Part shown: positions 19,021-30,879 of the stretch, one piece after another
Layout of the letters: every line of letters begins with the position of its first letter
How positions within the stretch are numbered: the stretch's first letter is position 1
Origin: Porphyra umbilicalis
Taxonomy: Eukaryota > Rhodophyta > Bangiophyceae > Bangiales > Bangiaceae
Reading direction: 5' to 3'
Length of the DNA: 64,000 bases
NCBI GenBank assembly: GCA_002049455.2
Contig: KV918838.1
Span: forward strand, 185,971-249,970
Notes under the pieces: model-generated
Told to the model about the DNA's origin: nothing
Seen by the model: the letters and a program-made list of their open reading frames with translations, nothing else
The model's database searches: none
Position numbers and translations under genes: made by a program

Positions 19021-21606
19021 TCAGTCGCAACGACGGAACTCCCATACGTGAACGGGGCGACCCGCCTTGCGTAGGACGCGCCGCAGGGCGGCGTGAAACC
19101 GCTTCGCCCTCGTCCGCGGGGGCTCCAGGCAGGCGGGGACGTCGGCGGCGAGCCCGATGCGGGCGTACGCGACCATCGCGGCGGTGATCTCGCAGGGCCC
19201 CACCTCGGACCAGTTGATGGACGGGTCGTACCCGAACAAGGCGATAACCTGCCCGGACGTCAGCGAGTCCCGCCACTCCGTGGGCGTCACCGGGGTAGGG
19301 GGCGTCCACGACGCGGACAGCCACCAATCGTAGGCGACGTCCCGTTGCCCCGGAACGGGGGTCACGACGGGACCGGAAACCCCGAGCTCCATCGGCGCCA
19401 TGGCGGGGCCGTCGTTGGCGGGGACGGCATCCCAACGCGCGGGGCGCGGACCGGCGGGCGCCGCGGCTTCGCCGGCGGGGCGGTACTCGGACCGCCCGTA
19501 GCCCCCGCCGCTAGCGGCGCCGTCGCGGCCCTGGCCGCCGTCGGAGGGCCGCGCGGGCCCGTCACGGCCGTCGGCCATACCGCCGCGGCCGTCGCCCGGA
19601 CCGGCCGCCGACCACACGCGGTCGTCCCGCACGTCGGCACGGCGGCCGTGGCCGCCGTCCCCCCAGCGGTCGTCGCAGTCGCGACGGGGGGCAGCGGGGC
19701 CGCCGCCCGACTCGGACGCCCACCCGCGCCCGGGCCGGTCACCGGCAGTGTCGGCGTGGTCGCCGCGCCACGTCGCGTCCCAGCGCTCGCCACAAGCCGT
19801 GCCGGCTCGGTCCTCGCGGCCCGCCTCGCGCGGGCCCCACTCGGCGTTGCCGACACGGGTCGACGAGGAGAAGCCGCGGGAGTAGGCGTCGGGACCCCCG
19901 GGGTCGCCGGCGCTGGCCTCCTCCTCCTCCCCCTCGGGGTCCCGGGGCCCCGGGTGGTGGGGCACAGGCGGAGCCGGGCCGCCGCGCGCCATGTCGGCGT
20001 GGCGCCGCTTCCGCGCGCGGTACGCGGCCGACGCGGCCGCCTCCTCCGTCGACGGCGGGACGGCGTCCGGGTCGGGCGAAGTGAAGCCGGCCGGTATCGC
20101 CCAAGGCTCCGTCGTCACGGGCAACGCCCGCGGGGCGACGTCCGCGAGCCGCGGCTCCGCGAGCATGACCCCCAACGGGGTCTGCGGCGTCCGCAAGACG
20201 TTCACGACGCGAACGTAGTGGCGCCGGCCGTCCGCCACAGTACCCACTTGGTGGGGCAGCAGGGTGCTGGGGGCTTGACGAGTGGTGTCGTGGTGGTAGG
20301 GCAGCAGGTCATGGACTGCCGCCCAGGGCACCGCCCTCACGATGGCATCGTACTCCTCCAAGGCGTCGGCGGCACCGCTGTCGCCCGGCGCGAGGTCGTC
20401 GACCTTGAACTTCCGCGTCAAGTCGTAGTAGCACGGCGACGGCTCGAAAACGCGGTGCGTCTCGCGGTATGCACGCAGCAACCCCGACACGATGGCGGCC
20501 GTCAGCATGACGTAGGCCGTGCCCTGGATAGGGTGGCACGGGAACGCCTGAAGCAGCGACTGCTGCTGGTGCACGACGGGCGGGTACTCGTACGTCAGCA
20601 GCCGCGGCGTCGCGCACCGCGTGGCCATTGCCGGCGGCAAGGGAGCACGCGCCGGCGTCAAGGTGATGCCTGAGCGGACGGACAGGAAGATGGCCCCGTG
20701 CCCCGCCCGTCGGGCGCTTACGAGCTCGCCGCGCGCGCGGCGCGCGGCCTCCAACGCCAAGTCCGCCGGGGCGGTCGCGGGGCCCACCGACGCCAAGGCG
20801 ATCAGGGGGCCCACGCCCCCGAAGTTGGCGAGCGCCAAGGAGTGACCGAACGGGACCGCAGGGCGGTGGCGAAGGCGGGTGTGCCAGTCCTCGAGGTAGG
20901 CGTACTCCTCCTCGCCGGCGACGAACGGGAGCTCGGCCGCGGGATGCGGGACCAGGAGCACCCGACCCGGGTTGCACCGCAACATGCAGCGTAGCCACGC
21001 CGCGCTGTCCCCGACGGAGCGGACGAAGGAAGCGAAGTCGCGCTCGGCCGCCGGCCGGGTGCCGTAACCCGCCACCTTGGCGAACTCCTTGAAGGCCCGC
21101 CACACGGCAGCGGCCTCACCGGCGTCGTGGGGATGAGCCGGGAGGAAGACGTCACTGACGAGCGGCCAGTCGGCCGAGGCCACGGACGGCCCCAGCGGGG
21201 CAAGCCACGCTCGGACGTCGGGCGCCGCCGGGCGCGGCGGGAACGCGGGGGCCGACTGCCCCAACAACGGCGGTCGCTCCTCCGGCACGACCGCGGGACC
21301 CCCGCCGGGGGAGGCCGCCGGGCAAGCCGCGGACCCGGCCCCGGCGCTGGTCGCGGCGGCGGCGCCCGCTGGGCGGGGCGGCTTCCGCCACTCCCCGCCG
21401 TTCGGGTCGTACGGAAGCCGCATACTCGGCGGCACCGCCGGGCGGGCGGGGACGGTTGGGCGGCGCCCGGGCGGCCCCGACGCGGGCGGCGCGACGGCCG
21501 CCGGCGCCGGCCCCGGAGCGGCGACCACCGGGGGCGGGCACGCCAGGGGCGCGGAGGACGGAGCCCCGACAAGGCTATCGGGAGGCGTCGCCGGGGACGG
21601 CTCCAT
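19021..21606 (-). CDS. Large orphan protein, Pro/Ala/Gly-rich, function unknown
   Basis: 861 residues from the ATG at 21606 (MEPSPATPPDS). The frame is open further, to 22194, but that part belongs to a gag-like relic and a low-complexity stretch, so the internal start is preferred. About residues 1-140 are Pro/Ala-rich. About 150-450 look globular, with hydrophobic and aromatic content (VPFGHSLALANFGGVG, SGITLTPARAPL, YVMLTAAIVSGLLRAYRETH). Then comes a Gly/Asp/Arg-rich disordered stretch, and a C-terminal globular block (about 760-861: VAYDWWLSASWTPP, ALFGYDPSINWSEVG). No transposase, RT or zinc-knuckle motif was recognised. It is intronless with a nearby poly(A) signal and sits among retroelements, so a retroelement ORF is possible. 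Not assigned. Confidence 0.55.
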   Translation of the reverse strand: MEPSPATPPDSLVGAPSSAPLACPPPVVAAPGPAPAAVAPPASGPPGRRPTVPARPAVPPSMRLPYDPNGGEWRKPPRPAGAAAATSAGAGSAACPAASPGGGPAVVPEERPPLLGQSAPAFPPRPAAPDVRAWLAPLGPSVASADWPLVSDVFLPAHPHDAGEAAAVWRAFKEFAKVAGYGTRPAAERDFASFVRSVGDSAAWLRCMLRCNPGRVLLVPHPAAELPFVAGEEEYAYLEDWHTRLRHRPAVPFGHSLALANFGGVGPLIALASVGPATAPADLALEAARRARGELVSARRAGHGAIFLSVRSGITLTPARAPLPPAMATRCATPRLLTYEYPPVVHQQQSLLQAFPCHPIQGTAYVMLTAAIVSGLLRAYRETHRVFEPSPCYYDLTRKFKVDDLAPGDSGAADALEEYDAIVRAVPWAAVHDLLPYHHDTTRQAPSTLLPHQVGTVADGRRHYVRVVNVLRTPQTPLGVMLAEPRLADVAPRALPVTTEPWAIPAGFTSPDPDAVPPSTEEAAASAAYRARKRRHADMARGGPAPPVPHHPGPRDPEGEEEEASAGDPGGPDAYSRGFSSSTRVGNAEWGPREAGREDRAGTACGERWDATWRGDHADTAGDRPGRGWASESGGGPAAPRRDCDDRWGDGGHGRRADVRDDRVWSAAGPGDGRGGMADGRDGPARPSDGGQGRDGAASGGGYGRSEYRPAGEAAAPAGPRPARWDAVPANDGPAMAPMELGVSGPVVTPVPGQRDVAYDWWLSASWTPPTPVTPTEWRDSLTSGQVIALFGYDPSINWSEVGPCEITAAMVAYARIGLAADVPACLEPPRTRAKRFHAALRRVLRKAGRPVHVWEFRRCD

Positions 21607-21954
21607 CTCAGCCGAAGGGGATGTAGTACTACGGGGCCCCCTATGCGCCAGGGGGCCACCGCGGGGACGTCGGCGACGGCGGGGGACGTCGGTCCCCGAC
21701 GCGTGGTGGCGACGCCAGCGGCGGTGGTTGCCGACGGGTTGGCGACGCGGGATGGCGGGGCGAGGGGGCGGCCCCGCTGCCCGGCTCGGGCCACTTGAGG
21801 GAGCGCACCCGATCCGCCGCGCCCGGCACGCGGGCCCCGCGGGAGGCCGGGTTGGCGCGCCCGAGCGGGCGCTGGCGCGCCCGAGAGGGCGCGGCAGGCG
21901 ACGGCCGACCGGGCGCCACGCGGCGGGTGCAGCGCGTTGCGCGCGGGACGGTTT

Positions 21955-23405
21955 CTCCCCCTCGTCTGTAATGATCGCCTCGGGGGACATGACATGCATG
22001 GAGGGAATTATCTGCATTGGTTGGTGACGGCCCGGGTCAATTCCCATTTGGGGAAATTGGGCCCGGGCGACGGTTTCCGCCCTTTTAGGACGAAGGGCGA
22101 CGACGGTGGGAGGCACCGTCGTCGCCGGCAAGTAAACCGTGTCTTGATGTCTTGGCGTTTCGATCGGCCCGACTTCCCGGACCTCGAGTCCCATAGCGGG
22201 TGTCGCGCCAGCGGCTGAGACGGCCGTTACTTCCCTCCTTCCGAGGTAACCCCCTAGATTGTGGTACTACAAACAAAGACCGTGGGTGCCTCGCTATCCT
22301 GTTGCTTCATCGTGATGATGTCTTGGTAGGCGTTAGCCATAGTTGCGTGCAACGCGGTCTTCGAGAGAAGCCAGTTGACGGCATCCCCGTATGTACGGAT
22401 TGGGTAACGTTTACGCCCAAGTGTGCTGTTAAGCGCGCCGCAGAAGGCCATCTCGGCGTTGCCGGCTAGTCGAAAGACCATGAGCGGAAGGGCTTGACCT
22501 TGCGTCAGCCCAGCCGTGTCGCACGCGCGACGGAAGGTCGCTAAGAACGTAAAGATGCCCAAAGGCAGGGCTCCCGCGAATGGCTGTTGCCCGTGGAACG
22601 CTCCGTCTACACGTTTGTTGAGACGCTGCGAACGTTGTGCCTCCTTAGGCGTGTACATAAGTTGACGGCGGATAAGGGAGTAATTTCTGTGGTCCAGGAG
22701 TGTATTGAAGCAGCTCTAAGCCGGGCGGATCACTTTGATCCTATCGGCTTTCTCAATACGCTCCTTGCGTTCGGCAGGGACCGTTGAACGCTTGTGCGTT
22801 GTCGTGTCAGACTCGCTCGAGCTTTCGCTCGGCGAGGACTCACTCGGGGGCGACGGTGGGCCCGGTGGCCCGTGACCATCATCCGAGGACGAGGTGCTCA
22901 AAGCGTTCGAGTTGTCGTCGTCAGACGACGTCGGGTTCGATCCAGAGGTGGAATCATCGGAGAATGATGAAGACACGGCGATATCCTGTTCGTCCTTGCG
23001 GACGGATTTTCCTTTCGTCATCCTTGACTTCTTCTTGGCAGTCTTGATCTTGTCGCCCGACAGACGGCGAGACTTAGCCACCCGGCGTTCCTCCTCATAG
23101 GAGTCGACCTGGCGCAGGGCCTCGACGTCGCCGACCAACTTGTCATTGGCTCGCACCAAAGACTTGTGAGTCTGTTCTTGGACCGTCAGACGACGTTGAA
23201 GTGCTTGAACCGCCGCCTTTAGGTCCTCCACCACCTGCAGTTGCTCAGAGGCAGCTTGATCCGCAGGGATGGGAGGAGTAGGAGCGCCGTTCGCTGGGGC
23301 GTCGGAGGCGGCAGGAGTGCCTTGTCCCCCGCCCGGCGGCCGGTAGCCAGCTGGCAGCATGCCGTCTCTGGCTCGCCGAGTGCCGCCGGTTCCACCAGTA
23401 GACAT
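21955..23405 (-). pseudogene. Decayed gag-like capsid gene
   Basis: Minus strand, ATG at 23405 (MSTGGTGG). N-terminal Pro/Gly segment, then a coiled coil (EQLQVVEDLKAAVQALQRRL), a Lys-rich and Ser/Asp-rich acidic stretch, then a capsid-like block after an in-frame TAG at 22716-22718 (FAGALPLGIFTFLATFRRAC, ALPLMVFRLAGNAEMAFCG, YGDAVNWLLSKTALHATM). This pattern resembles retrotransposon gag capsids. The frame stays the same across the TAG, where glutamine would fit. Near 22265 the frame shifts by one and continues as a protein-like stretch (REVTAVSAAGATPAMGLE...) to about 21955, after which it merges with low-complexity sequence. No zinc knuckle or pol follows. Probably a dead gag; the family is uncertain. 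Confidence 0.6.
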
Positions 23406-24950
23406 ACTGGGAGCAGAACAAAGTGTTCCGACTTGGCTAACGCCCTGCGCGCCAACGTCGAAGATCTCAACCGTGATGCCCCCGGCACCACGCCCACAAG
23501 TCGATGGCTTACACCCCGCGCGCCAAGCGACCGTATCGACACCGTCACAATGCCACGAGGCAGCGAGAAAGTTCTCGGGAACACCGTGCCGCAAGGCACG
23601 ATGAAGGCGAGGGTATCCCCTGCTGCTGCACCGAATGTGGTATTGATAACGTTGGATCAATTACCAGTGTATTGGGACCGACCGTAGCCAAGCAATAAAG
23701 CGAGTTCTATCGCCGTCGCGTCGAGGAAGAAAGATCTTTTATTGAAGGGCATCCGATGGGGAGCCGGGTGGTGCCCACGACGGCGACCCCGGACCCACGG
23801 TGATTTAATACAAACGAGGGCACCGGTCGATCGACCGTCCGATCACAAGCGATCGTAATGAGTGCCGGCAGACAGATCAGACAGGCAAGCAAACAAACGA
23901 TAAAAAATGAACAATGCGGAAGTAACCCCCCAAAGGGCAGTACAGGCCAATTCCCACAATACATTGGCTTTGGCCCGTCAAGGGGGCTACTCGTGGACAA
24001 TTGCCAATTGGGAGCAGAGATATGCTTCAGGTGCCCCTTCTCCGCCATTGGCAGGAGCGTCCGCCGCACCACCAAGAGCACCTGAACCTCCCCCACAGCC
24101 AATAGTGGCGTCCGGAGGGGTCGTTTGGCAACAGCAGAGCCGTCCCCATCGACAAAGCCAGCGGAACTAGGCGCAGCGGCTCCGCCGAACGCACCCGCGT
24201 CGTCGCTACAACCGTTCAATTGGGTGCCCCTCTCCTCTCTGGGCCGCCCGCAGCGCCGCTTGCCGCACCGCTAGCAGCACGGCGGATAGTTCCTACTGCG
24301 GTAGAGTTGCCCAGCGCGCTGGAGACTCGCACATGGGCGTTGACGCTTTGCCACATCAGGGCGGCGCGGGAAGCACAAGAGACGCCATAGGAAAGGCACT
24401 CCAATGCCTGCTGGCAGCACGTCGTAGGCGCATGTAGCGAGGCGAGCCCCGCTTCCCCCGTCATTCGGACCACGGACGGACACCGATCGTGGCGTGGCGC
24501 CGCGAAGGACAGCGAAAGGTGCGGCTGCCGTTGCAGTCACACCGAGTATCGACGGTCAGGGCTGCTGCTGCCGTGCGAGGACGGTGAAAGACCCGGCGAC
24601 CGCGAGCGGCAAGTAGAGATAATGCAAAAAGGCAACTACAGGTGGTCCACCAACTACGAAATACAGTTCGAATGCCCGGCATCAACGTCTGCTGAGTGGG
24701 GAGCTGAGTGCTCTGAGCGCACATGCAGATAATTTTATATACATCATTACGGGTGCTACGTTGATACCTTGAAAAACCGCACGAATGCTAAGAACGGTTG
24801 ATCGACGTCATCTATTCATGTAGTCGGGGATCCACAGCAGAAGAAAGATCAGCACCCCCAGCGCCGCACCGCTGCGTTCTCTCTGAGGTGCACCTCTGCG
24901 TTCCCAGGGCGTGCTCCACCCTCTCTCTCCGGAACCAGCGCACGTTGTTT
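23406..24950. other. Region without an assigned gene; short plus-strand ORF and poly(A)-like signals
   Basis: Plus-strand AATAAA at about 23693-23698 and minus-strand AATAAA at about 23739-23744. A plus-strand frame of 87 codons (23907-24170) reads protein-like (QGGYSWTIANWEQRYASGAP) with a Pro-rich tail; it could be a fragment of a retroelement or chance. Nothing else was recognised. Confidence 0.35.
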
Positions 24951-24954
24951 TTTA

Positions 24955-25225
24955 GACTCAACCCCCCCACCACTGACGACGCTGGGGCCCATCGACGCGC
25001 CCGCCGTTGTCTTTGCTCGTCAATACCTGACCTGGTTGTCAAGGATGACAGCCTTCAGTGACAGGTGACGGACTCCACATTCTCTCCTTCTCCACCGCTC
25101 GCTGCCACCTTGACCCACCCCCCCCCCTACGGACGTCGTCGGGGCCCATCGACGAGTCCATCGTTGCCTTTGGCCTTAGAGACCTGACCTCGTTGTGAAT
25201 GGTGACGAGCGTTAGTGTCACGCGG
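24955..25225 (+). repeat. Diverged tandem duplication, ~158-bp unit
   Basis: Two copies share GGGGCCCATCGACG (about 24983 and 25141), a following CGTTG(T/C)CTTTG block and ACCTGACCT(G/C)GTTGT, at 158-bp spacing, ending near ...TTAGTGTCA. No coding sequence. The 25226-25996 interval shows no recognised feature. Confidence 0.6.
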
Positions 25226-25996
25226 CCAGTCCACGCCACCTGTACCCCCTCGTGTCAATTTCCGCCGTGTTACAGCCGGAGGTTTCTGCCTGGGCTACTA
25301 TGAAGCCCAAGTTGTGGTAACGTTTTAGCGCTGACGTGCTGACCAAGCGGACTGGCGCATTGCTTGCTTGGTGTACGTGTGTCCGTTGGAAATGGTACTG
25401 GCACTCTATTGTTATATCCTCACCAGCATGAGAGGCAGGTAAATCGATTGTAGGCTTGACGTTTCTCGGCGCTGAAGCCCGTCTGTTGACTGCGAGGCTG
25501 ATAAGATACAAGTGGGGATTGCTTCAGCACTCGTGTGACGCTTGTCGGGTGGAGAAAGCGGAGTTGCCACGGCGTTCACCGTCGATAGGGTGGTCCAAAA
25601 GGAAACTTCCCGCCCACACGTGTTCGCGCTCTCGAAGCTACGCTGTCCCGGGCGCAGCTCAGGACTGACATCCATGGACCTTCCTTGCCTTGCTTTCGCA
25701 CTTGCGGACACGACAGCGGGTGCCTGATTCTGCTGCGAAGCCAGTGCGGGTACCATTGAGCTCTGTTGTGCCCTGCCGGCGGCGGATTCTCGGACTTCGG
25801 TCGGTCGGCCACGCTATAAGAGCGCCGGCGTTTCGCGGCTGGTTGCTGTGGAGCGCTCGACACCCCACGTTTGGCAACTGGCCACATCCAAAGCATCCTG
25901 CAGCTGTTGCCACCCTCCCTTCTCGAGCGATACTAGGAAATACCTTACACACTCTTCCTGTGCGCCGTTCTCCCCGTTCCCACCCCGGACCCAGCC

Positions 25997-28527
25997 ATGT
26001 CGGGCCTGCGAAACAAGCGCCCGCTGCCCTCCACTGTGTCTGTTGTTGCCAGTGACTATGCTGTGCGCAGGGAAGCCCGCATGATGGTGGCGATGAACTC
26101 ACTTATGCAGGAGGACAGCGAGGCCGAAGAGGACATGCAGGCCATGCCGGCCGCAGCTTAGGACTCATTGACGTCCTTGAGCACCGCCGGCCCCGCCCCG
26201 CCTATAATGGAGCTCTCTACTCCTCCCCCGTGGTCCTTATTTGATCCTTCGGTGCTCCTGTCTGGTTCCCTGGCAGGAGGCACGCACTTGCGGCCGTCGC
26301 CCGCGGTACCTGTCACGTCGCTGTGCGACCGCTCGTACACGGGCGTGCTGGGAATTGGAGGTACCGGCTCGGCCAGCGTGCGCACGCCCGCGAAGGCGTA
26401 CTGGCACGCGATGGGCTCTGCGGCCCCCCCGTACACGAGTCCGCTAGCGGCGTCCGGGTTTCCGACGGGGTTGCCGGCGCCGATGGCTGCGACGGACAGA
26501 GCCGGCGTCACGGCGTCGCTGACGGCGGTTGACGGCGACGGCTCGACGGGATCTCATTTGACGGGTGGTGTGGCCACAGCGCGCAGATTATGCGTATCAC
26601 CGAGGAGGCGGCAGAGTTGTCCCTGGCGACTCTGGCGGCCTGTACGGGCCTATCGCCTATGGCCACTTCCCCGGCGCCGGTCGTGCTGGCTTTGTGACCA
26701 TGCCGACGACGGGCACGGCTCAGGCTGGGGTGGCTTTGGCCGCCGCGGGGAGCCGTTCTCCCGAGATTCTTCAGGCGCTCGTCGTCGCTCGTCGTCGGGC
26801 AGGTGGTCGGCGCCGCCCGCATCTGTCGGCAACCCCGACGCGACCTCGTGCGGGGGCCGTGCAGGTGAGCTCGGCAGCTTCTGCGGCAGTTTCGACAGCA
26901 GCGGCGGCATCCACGGCGGCCGCGGTCTCCCCATCCACGGTGGATGTGGCCGCTGCCATGGCGGTGTCGGCCGTTGCGGCACAGCGCGGCACGGCCGCCA
27001 AGAGCGTACGCAAGGCGGGTGGCAAGCCTGCCTCCCGAAATCTTTGGTTTTGTAGGACACCGCCGAGTCGCTGACTACCGGCCCCCCGGAGCCCCCGGCC
27101 ACCAACGAGGACGCGGACGTTGAATCAAATGGCGAAGCGGACGGGCAGCACATCTTGTTCCTTTACGAGGACAGCTTGGTCAAGCTCATGACCTTCATCC
27201 CGTCGGCCAAGGACATGCTGACCACACTCGGCAAGCTGTCGGTGAACGTGAAAAAGCTGCAAGGGAAGGTGGATAGCAATGGGACGTGCGTGGAGACTCT
27301 CGTGCTGGTGGTAAACCACCTCAAGAAGCGCAAGACCATCTAAGCGGACAACGCCGACGACTCGGACAATAATGAGTAGTCCGAATTTGAGGAGATGAAG
27401 GCCTTCATCGAAACGGGCACCGTCTGCGGCGCGGTCATGGCCACGACCTCTGCTGCGGCGGTGTCGCACGGCAACCAGCTGACGCCCCTCTAGGAGGGCA
27501 CCCCCAAAATGCTCCGCGTCCGCCGTCGCGTTAAGATCCGCATCTACGGCCACGTGGTCGGGGCGACTTCAACCATCAATGTCGTCAACGACGCGGAGGC
27601 CGACTGGAACGTCGTTGTCGAGGAGACTATGGACGAGCTTAAAGTAGACGAGCACGACAAAATGACGTCCTGCTCGCCAGCATCAGCCTCCCGTCACAAA
27701 GTACGTTCACAAAGAAGGAAAAGAACAAGAACAAGACCGTCCGCGCCTATTAGAGGATCAAGCAGGCCAACTCGCACGTGCTGGAGGAGCTCAAGAAGAA
27801 GGCAGTGGCGGCGCGGATGAAGGAGGTCGAATAAGACACTGAGACAATGTAGCCGGCCGGGGCGACGGAGTGGCTCAGAAACTGCCGTATCGAGGTCGGT
27901 GGCGCGCTTCTCGTCAGGCCGCGTTCTGAGGCGTCGGAGCGCGGCATCAAGGGCGTCGTGGCTGCCGTCAAGGCCATCATTGTGCATTTACTGGTCAAGG
28001 ACCGCGTCGAGGAGCCTGCTAGTGTCGGTTACGAGGACCGCGTGATGACCGTGTGGGGTCACATCGCCCTCGCCGCGTGCTTTGTGCGGTGCGCTTTGAA
28101 GCGAACTGAGCGTGGCGGCAGCGGTTGCGACAACAGCGTGGACGGCGGTTGGTACGACCACTGGCGCTGGGAGTTGCCGCCTATGAAGGAATTTATGCCG
28201 CAGAGCCGTGATCCTTGGCACGGTATGATCATCGTCGACGCCACTGACGAGAAGCTGTTCTCCTTTCCGCAGGACGCCGTGCCGTTCACTAGCTCGCGCT
28301 CTTTGCTGGTGCTGTCCACGGCGGTGGCGGCGGCGGATGCGGGCGGATGCCGCCACTTTGGCGGCGGCCGAAGCGACCGCGGCGGGGCCTGGGGCGGCGA
28401 TGTCGGCGGCCGCGGCGGCGCCGGCAGCGGCGGCGGCGACGGAGGCGGCGACAGCGGGCACCGTCCGGCGCCGGCGTTGCCGGCTACTTGTACCGCGGTG
28501 CTCTCGTGCAGTGCGCCGGGTGTCTAG
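25997..28527 (+). pseudogene. Decayed coding sequence with in-frame TAG/TAA codons at glutamine-like positions
   Basis: Starts at ATG 25997 (MSGLRNKRPLPS), reading 54 codons to TAG 26159, then continues in the same frame. Protein-like blocks follow: an Ala/Ser/Thr-rich stretch (26700-27040, after about two frame changes near 26590 and 26695), acidic and coiled-coil-like sequence (27056-27660), and a block with Trp and charged residues (27660-28330: ATEWLRNCRIEVGG, YEDRVMTVWGHIALAACF, WYDHWRWELPPMKEF). In-frame stops are TAG 26159, TAG 27053, TAA 27341, TAG 27377, TAG 27491, TAG 27751, TAA 27832, TAG 27850. One frame change lies in an A-run at about 27658-27662. No family was recognised. It is either a dead gene hit mainly by CAR-to-TAR changes or a sequence from a source that reads TAR as Gln. 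Confidence 0.5.
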
Positions 28528-30879
28528 AGCCGGCGCTTGCAACTTCTCCCTTTGCGTTACCGGTTGTGTACTCCGCGACACTGGATATCGTGGCGCTCGC
28601 ACCGGGGGACGGAGGATTGGGGCCCGCACTTGCTATTCCCTTTGCTCGAGTCTGGTGCCTTTTTTGTCTCTCTGTTTTGCATTGACGCCGCGTGACTCAT
28701 GCTCTGTGATGCCTCTATTGCTTTCTCTGTTTTGTCTCTGGCCTTGTCGAGTACTGTCTCTTTGAGTAGGAGTGCTCTCTCTCCCTTCTCTGTGAGTGTG
28801 GGTATTTGGGGCCATTGTGTGTTGAATCCGGAGGGTGGAAGGATTGTAGGAGCGTTCCAGGCTGGAGCGGTGGCACTAGTAGGTAAGCAGCGCACTAGCG
28901 CTGCGTACTGTCCTTCTTTCTGTGTTTGTTTGCCCCGCGGCCCCGCGCGCCGCCCGCACCGGCCCCGCCCGCGGCGTGGGCGCGCGGCGCCGCGCCCCCG
29001 TGCGGCACACGCGGCGCCCCGGCGCCCTGGAAATTCAGCGGTGCGCGCCCGGCGCCGTCGCGCCGACGCGCCGCCGCGCCGCCGCGTCCCGGCGCCGCCG
29101 CGACCCCCCCCCTCGCTAGGGCACCCAGTATCAGAGCAAACCTAGCAATGATGGACTAACAAAACGTGTCTCTTTTATTCGTGCAGCGTGTCCATATCTG
29201 CTTACTGGTCCACGAACCACGCTCTCGTCAATGTAACGGTGCCCTGAGGAGCAAGATTCACCACAATGAATTTAGATAACTACATCTCGGTCCGATAGTC
29301 CGGGTGACATATGGTGCTTTGCTGAGAAATGGAGCATGCACGTTCGCGAGTGCAAACGTTTGCCGATGTGGACCGATGTCAGGATGTCCATCAGATCGTC
29401 TCTCACCTGGCTTCAGGGGACCGATAGCGTCCCAAGTGCAATTGCTCCTGGCATGACCGGCAAAAGCCACAACCACCTACAGGTGCATGGTAAGACAGGG
29501 GACTGAAGGCTCTTCATGCAGCAAATGACTTCTTATGATTCAATGTCAAGAACACTGCCTAAACACTGTCAGATTGCCGGTTCAATGAATGTGACCACGT
29601 GCCCATTAGCTGCGTCAGGCGGCCTAGTTTCACAGTATTTCAGCCGGGTCTCTACAGTCCAAAAGACAGAGATTCCAGGCACGTGCGTGCAATACCGTGG
29701 CCTTAAGGGCGGTGGCGCGCTCGGCGACGCATCGACACTGGGCACGCCGGCCCGCTCCATAGCCGCGAGCGCGCACGGGGGCCCGTACAGCCACGTTGCC
29801 GTGGCGGGGATAACGTGGGGCGGGAAAAGGGGTTCCGCCGCCGCAACCGCAGCTGCGGCGGCCCGCCGGCATCGCGCGACGCCCAAAGGAGGGGCCGTCA
29901 CTCCGCCGCACAGCGTACCTGCGCACGGCGAGCGGGACGGCCGACACGGCGCACAGGCGGGCGGGAGGGACCGACTGCCGCGCGACGGGGCGCCTTTAAC
30001 CGCGCCGCTAGACGGCGTCAGAAACTGCCGACGAGCCGCCGCAACAGAAGCCGGCGCGCAGGCACGATCACCCGCGGGTCATCGCGGGCGCGTCGAACCC
30101 TGGAAGTCGCTGCGCGCGGTCGCCCCGCGCAACTCGGAGCGGTGTTGGGGGGCAGGGGGACAGGCGCCGTCCGAACCCTATGACCTCTGTGGCCGGACAG
30201 TTCTTCTCAGCCACGTAATATCATTCGCTTTTAGCGTCATCGCGACCCTTCCATCACTGACACGCCCTCAGATCCCTGAGGACACGAATGCAGACTGCCA
30301 CCTCTGAAACGGAGAGCAAGTCCCTTGATATAAGTATATGTGTGCATCACTACACTTTGAGAGCACCCTGTCCTGAATGCCAGGGAACTGCGCACCTGTG
30401 ACATCTGGTGTAGGCTGGATCCAGTCACTGCTGTACCCTTCATCGATGATGATTGGTCAAAAGAATGTCAGTGACACGTCTCGATGTCAATGAACATAGG
30501 CGATCTACTGGGCACGGGGCTCACGCGTTCAGAGGGCCAATGAACGGACCGAACGGACAGAAAAGAATTGCACGACCTCCTCAAACGACATGCATGTTCG
30601 GAGGCCGATTCAGCCTCTGCGAGCAAACATGAGGGGCCGGTTAGGGGGCACGCTCCTGACGCCACCGCTGTGGCCGGTGGCTTAAGAAGTCTTGTCCTGA
30701 TTAGGCTGTCAGCGTGCATGTTCTGGCATCGTTTCACAAAGACCACCGCGGGTGTCAGCAGGTACTTGCCACCGGGTCACTCAGAGTGCGGGTTTCCAGC
30801 TGCTGTCAGCCTTCGTCGGCCCAATGGCCCGGCGAACCTGGTCGGGATGCTTGACATGTCACACATCACCGGGTGATAT
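28528..30879. other. Region without an assigned gene
   Basis: Holds a very GC-rich stretch (28930-29115), an 18-mer AGAGCAAACCTAGCAATG at 29132-29149 that recurs in reverse complement near 53249, and a 263-codon plus-strand frame (29516-30307) of mixed composition with no recognisable domain. Confidence 0.35.

Noticed and set aside
19093..20673. 526-codon plus-strand ORF
   Set aside because: Antisense to the 861-residue frame, Gly/Arg/Val-rich; the minus frame has the more protein-like composition and a poly(A) signal.
22925..22945. tRNA B-box-like GGTTCGATCC
   Set aside because: Lies inside the Ser/Asp-rich gag-like coding sequence; no A box or cloverleaf found around it.
25997..28527. Host-wide genetic code change (TAR = Gln)
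   Set aside because: The Crypton gene ends in TAA and the MULE gene in TAG at expected ends, so the host evidently uses these as stops; foreign origin or decay remains possible for this locus only.
29516..30307. 263-codon plus-strand ORF as a gene
   Set aside because: Mixed composition with no domain and no start context support; left as unassigned.
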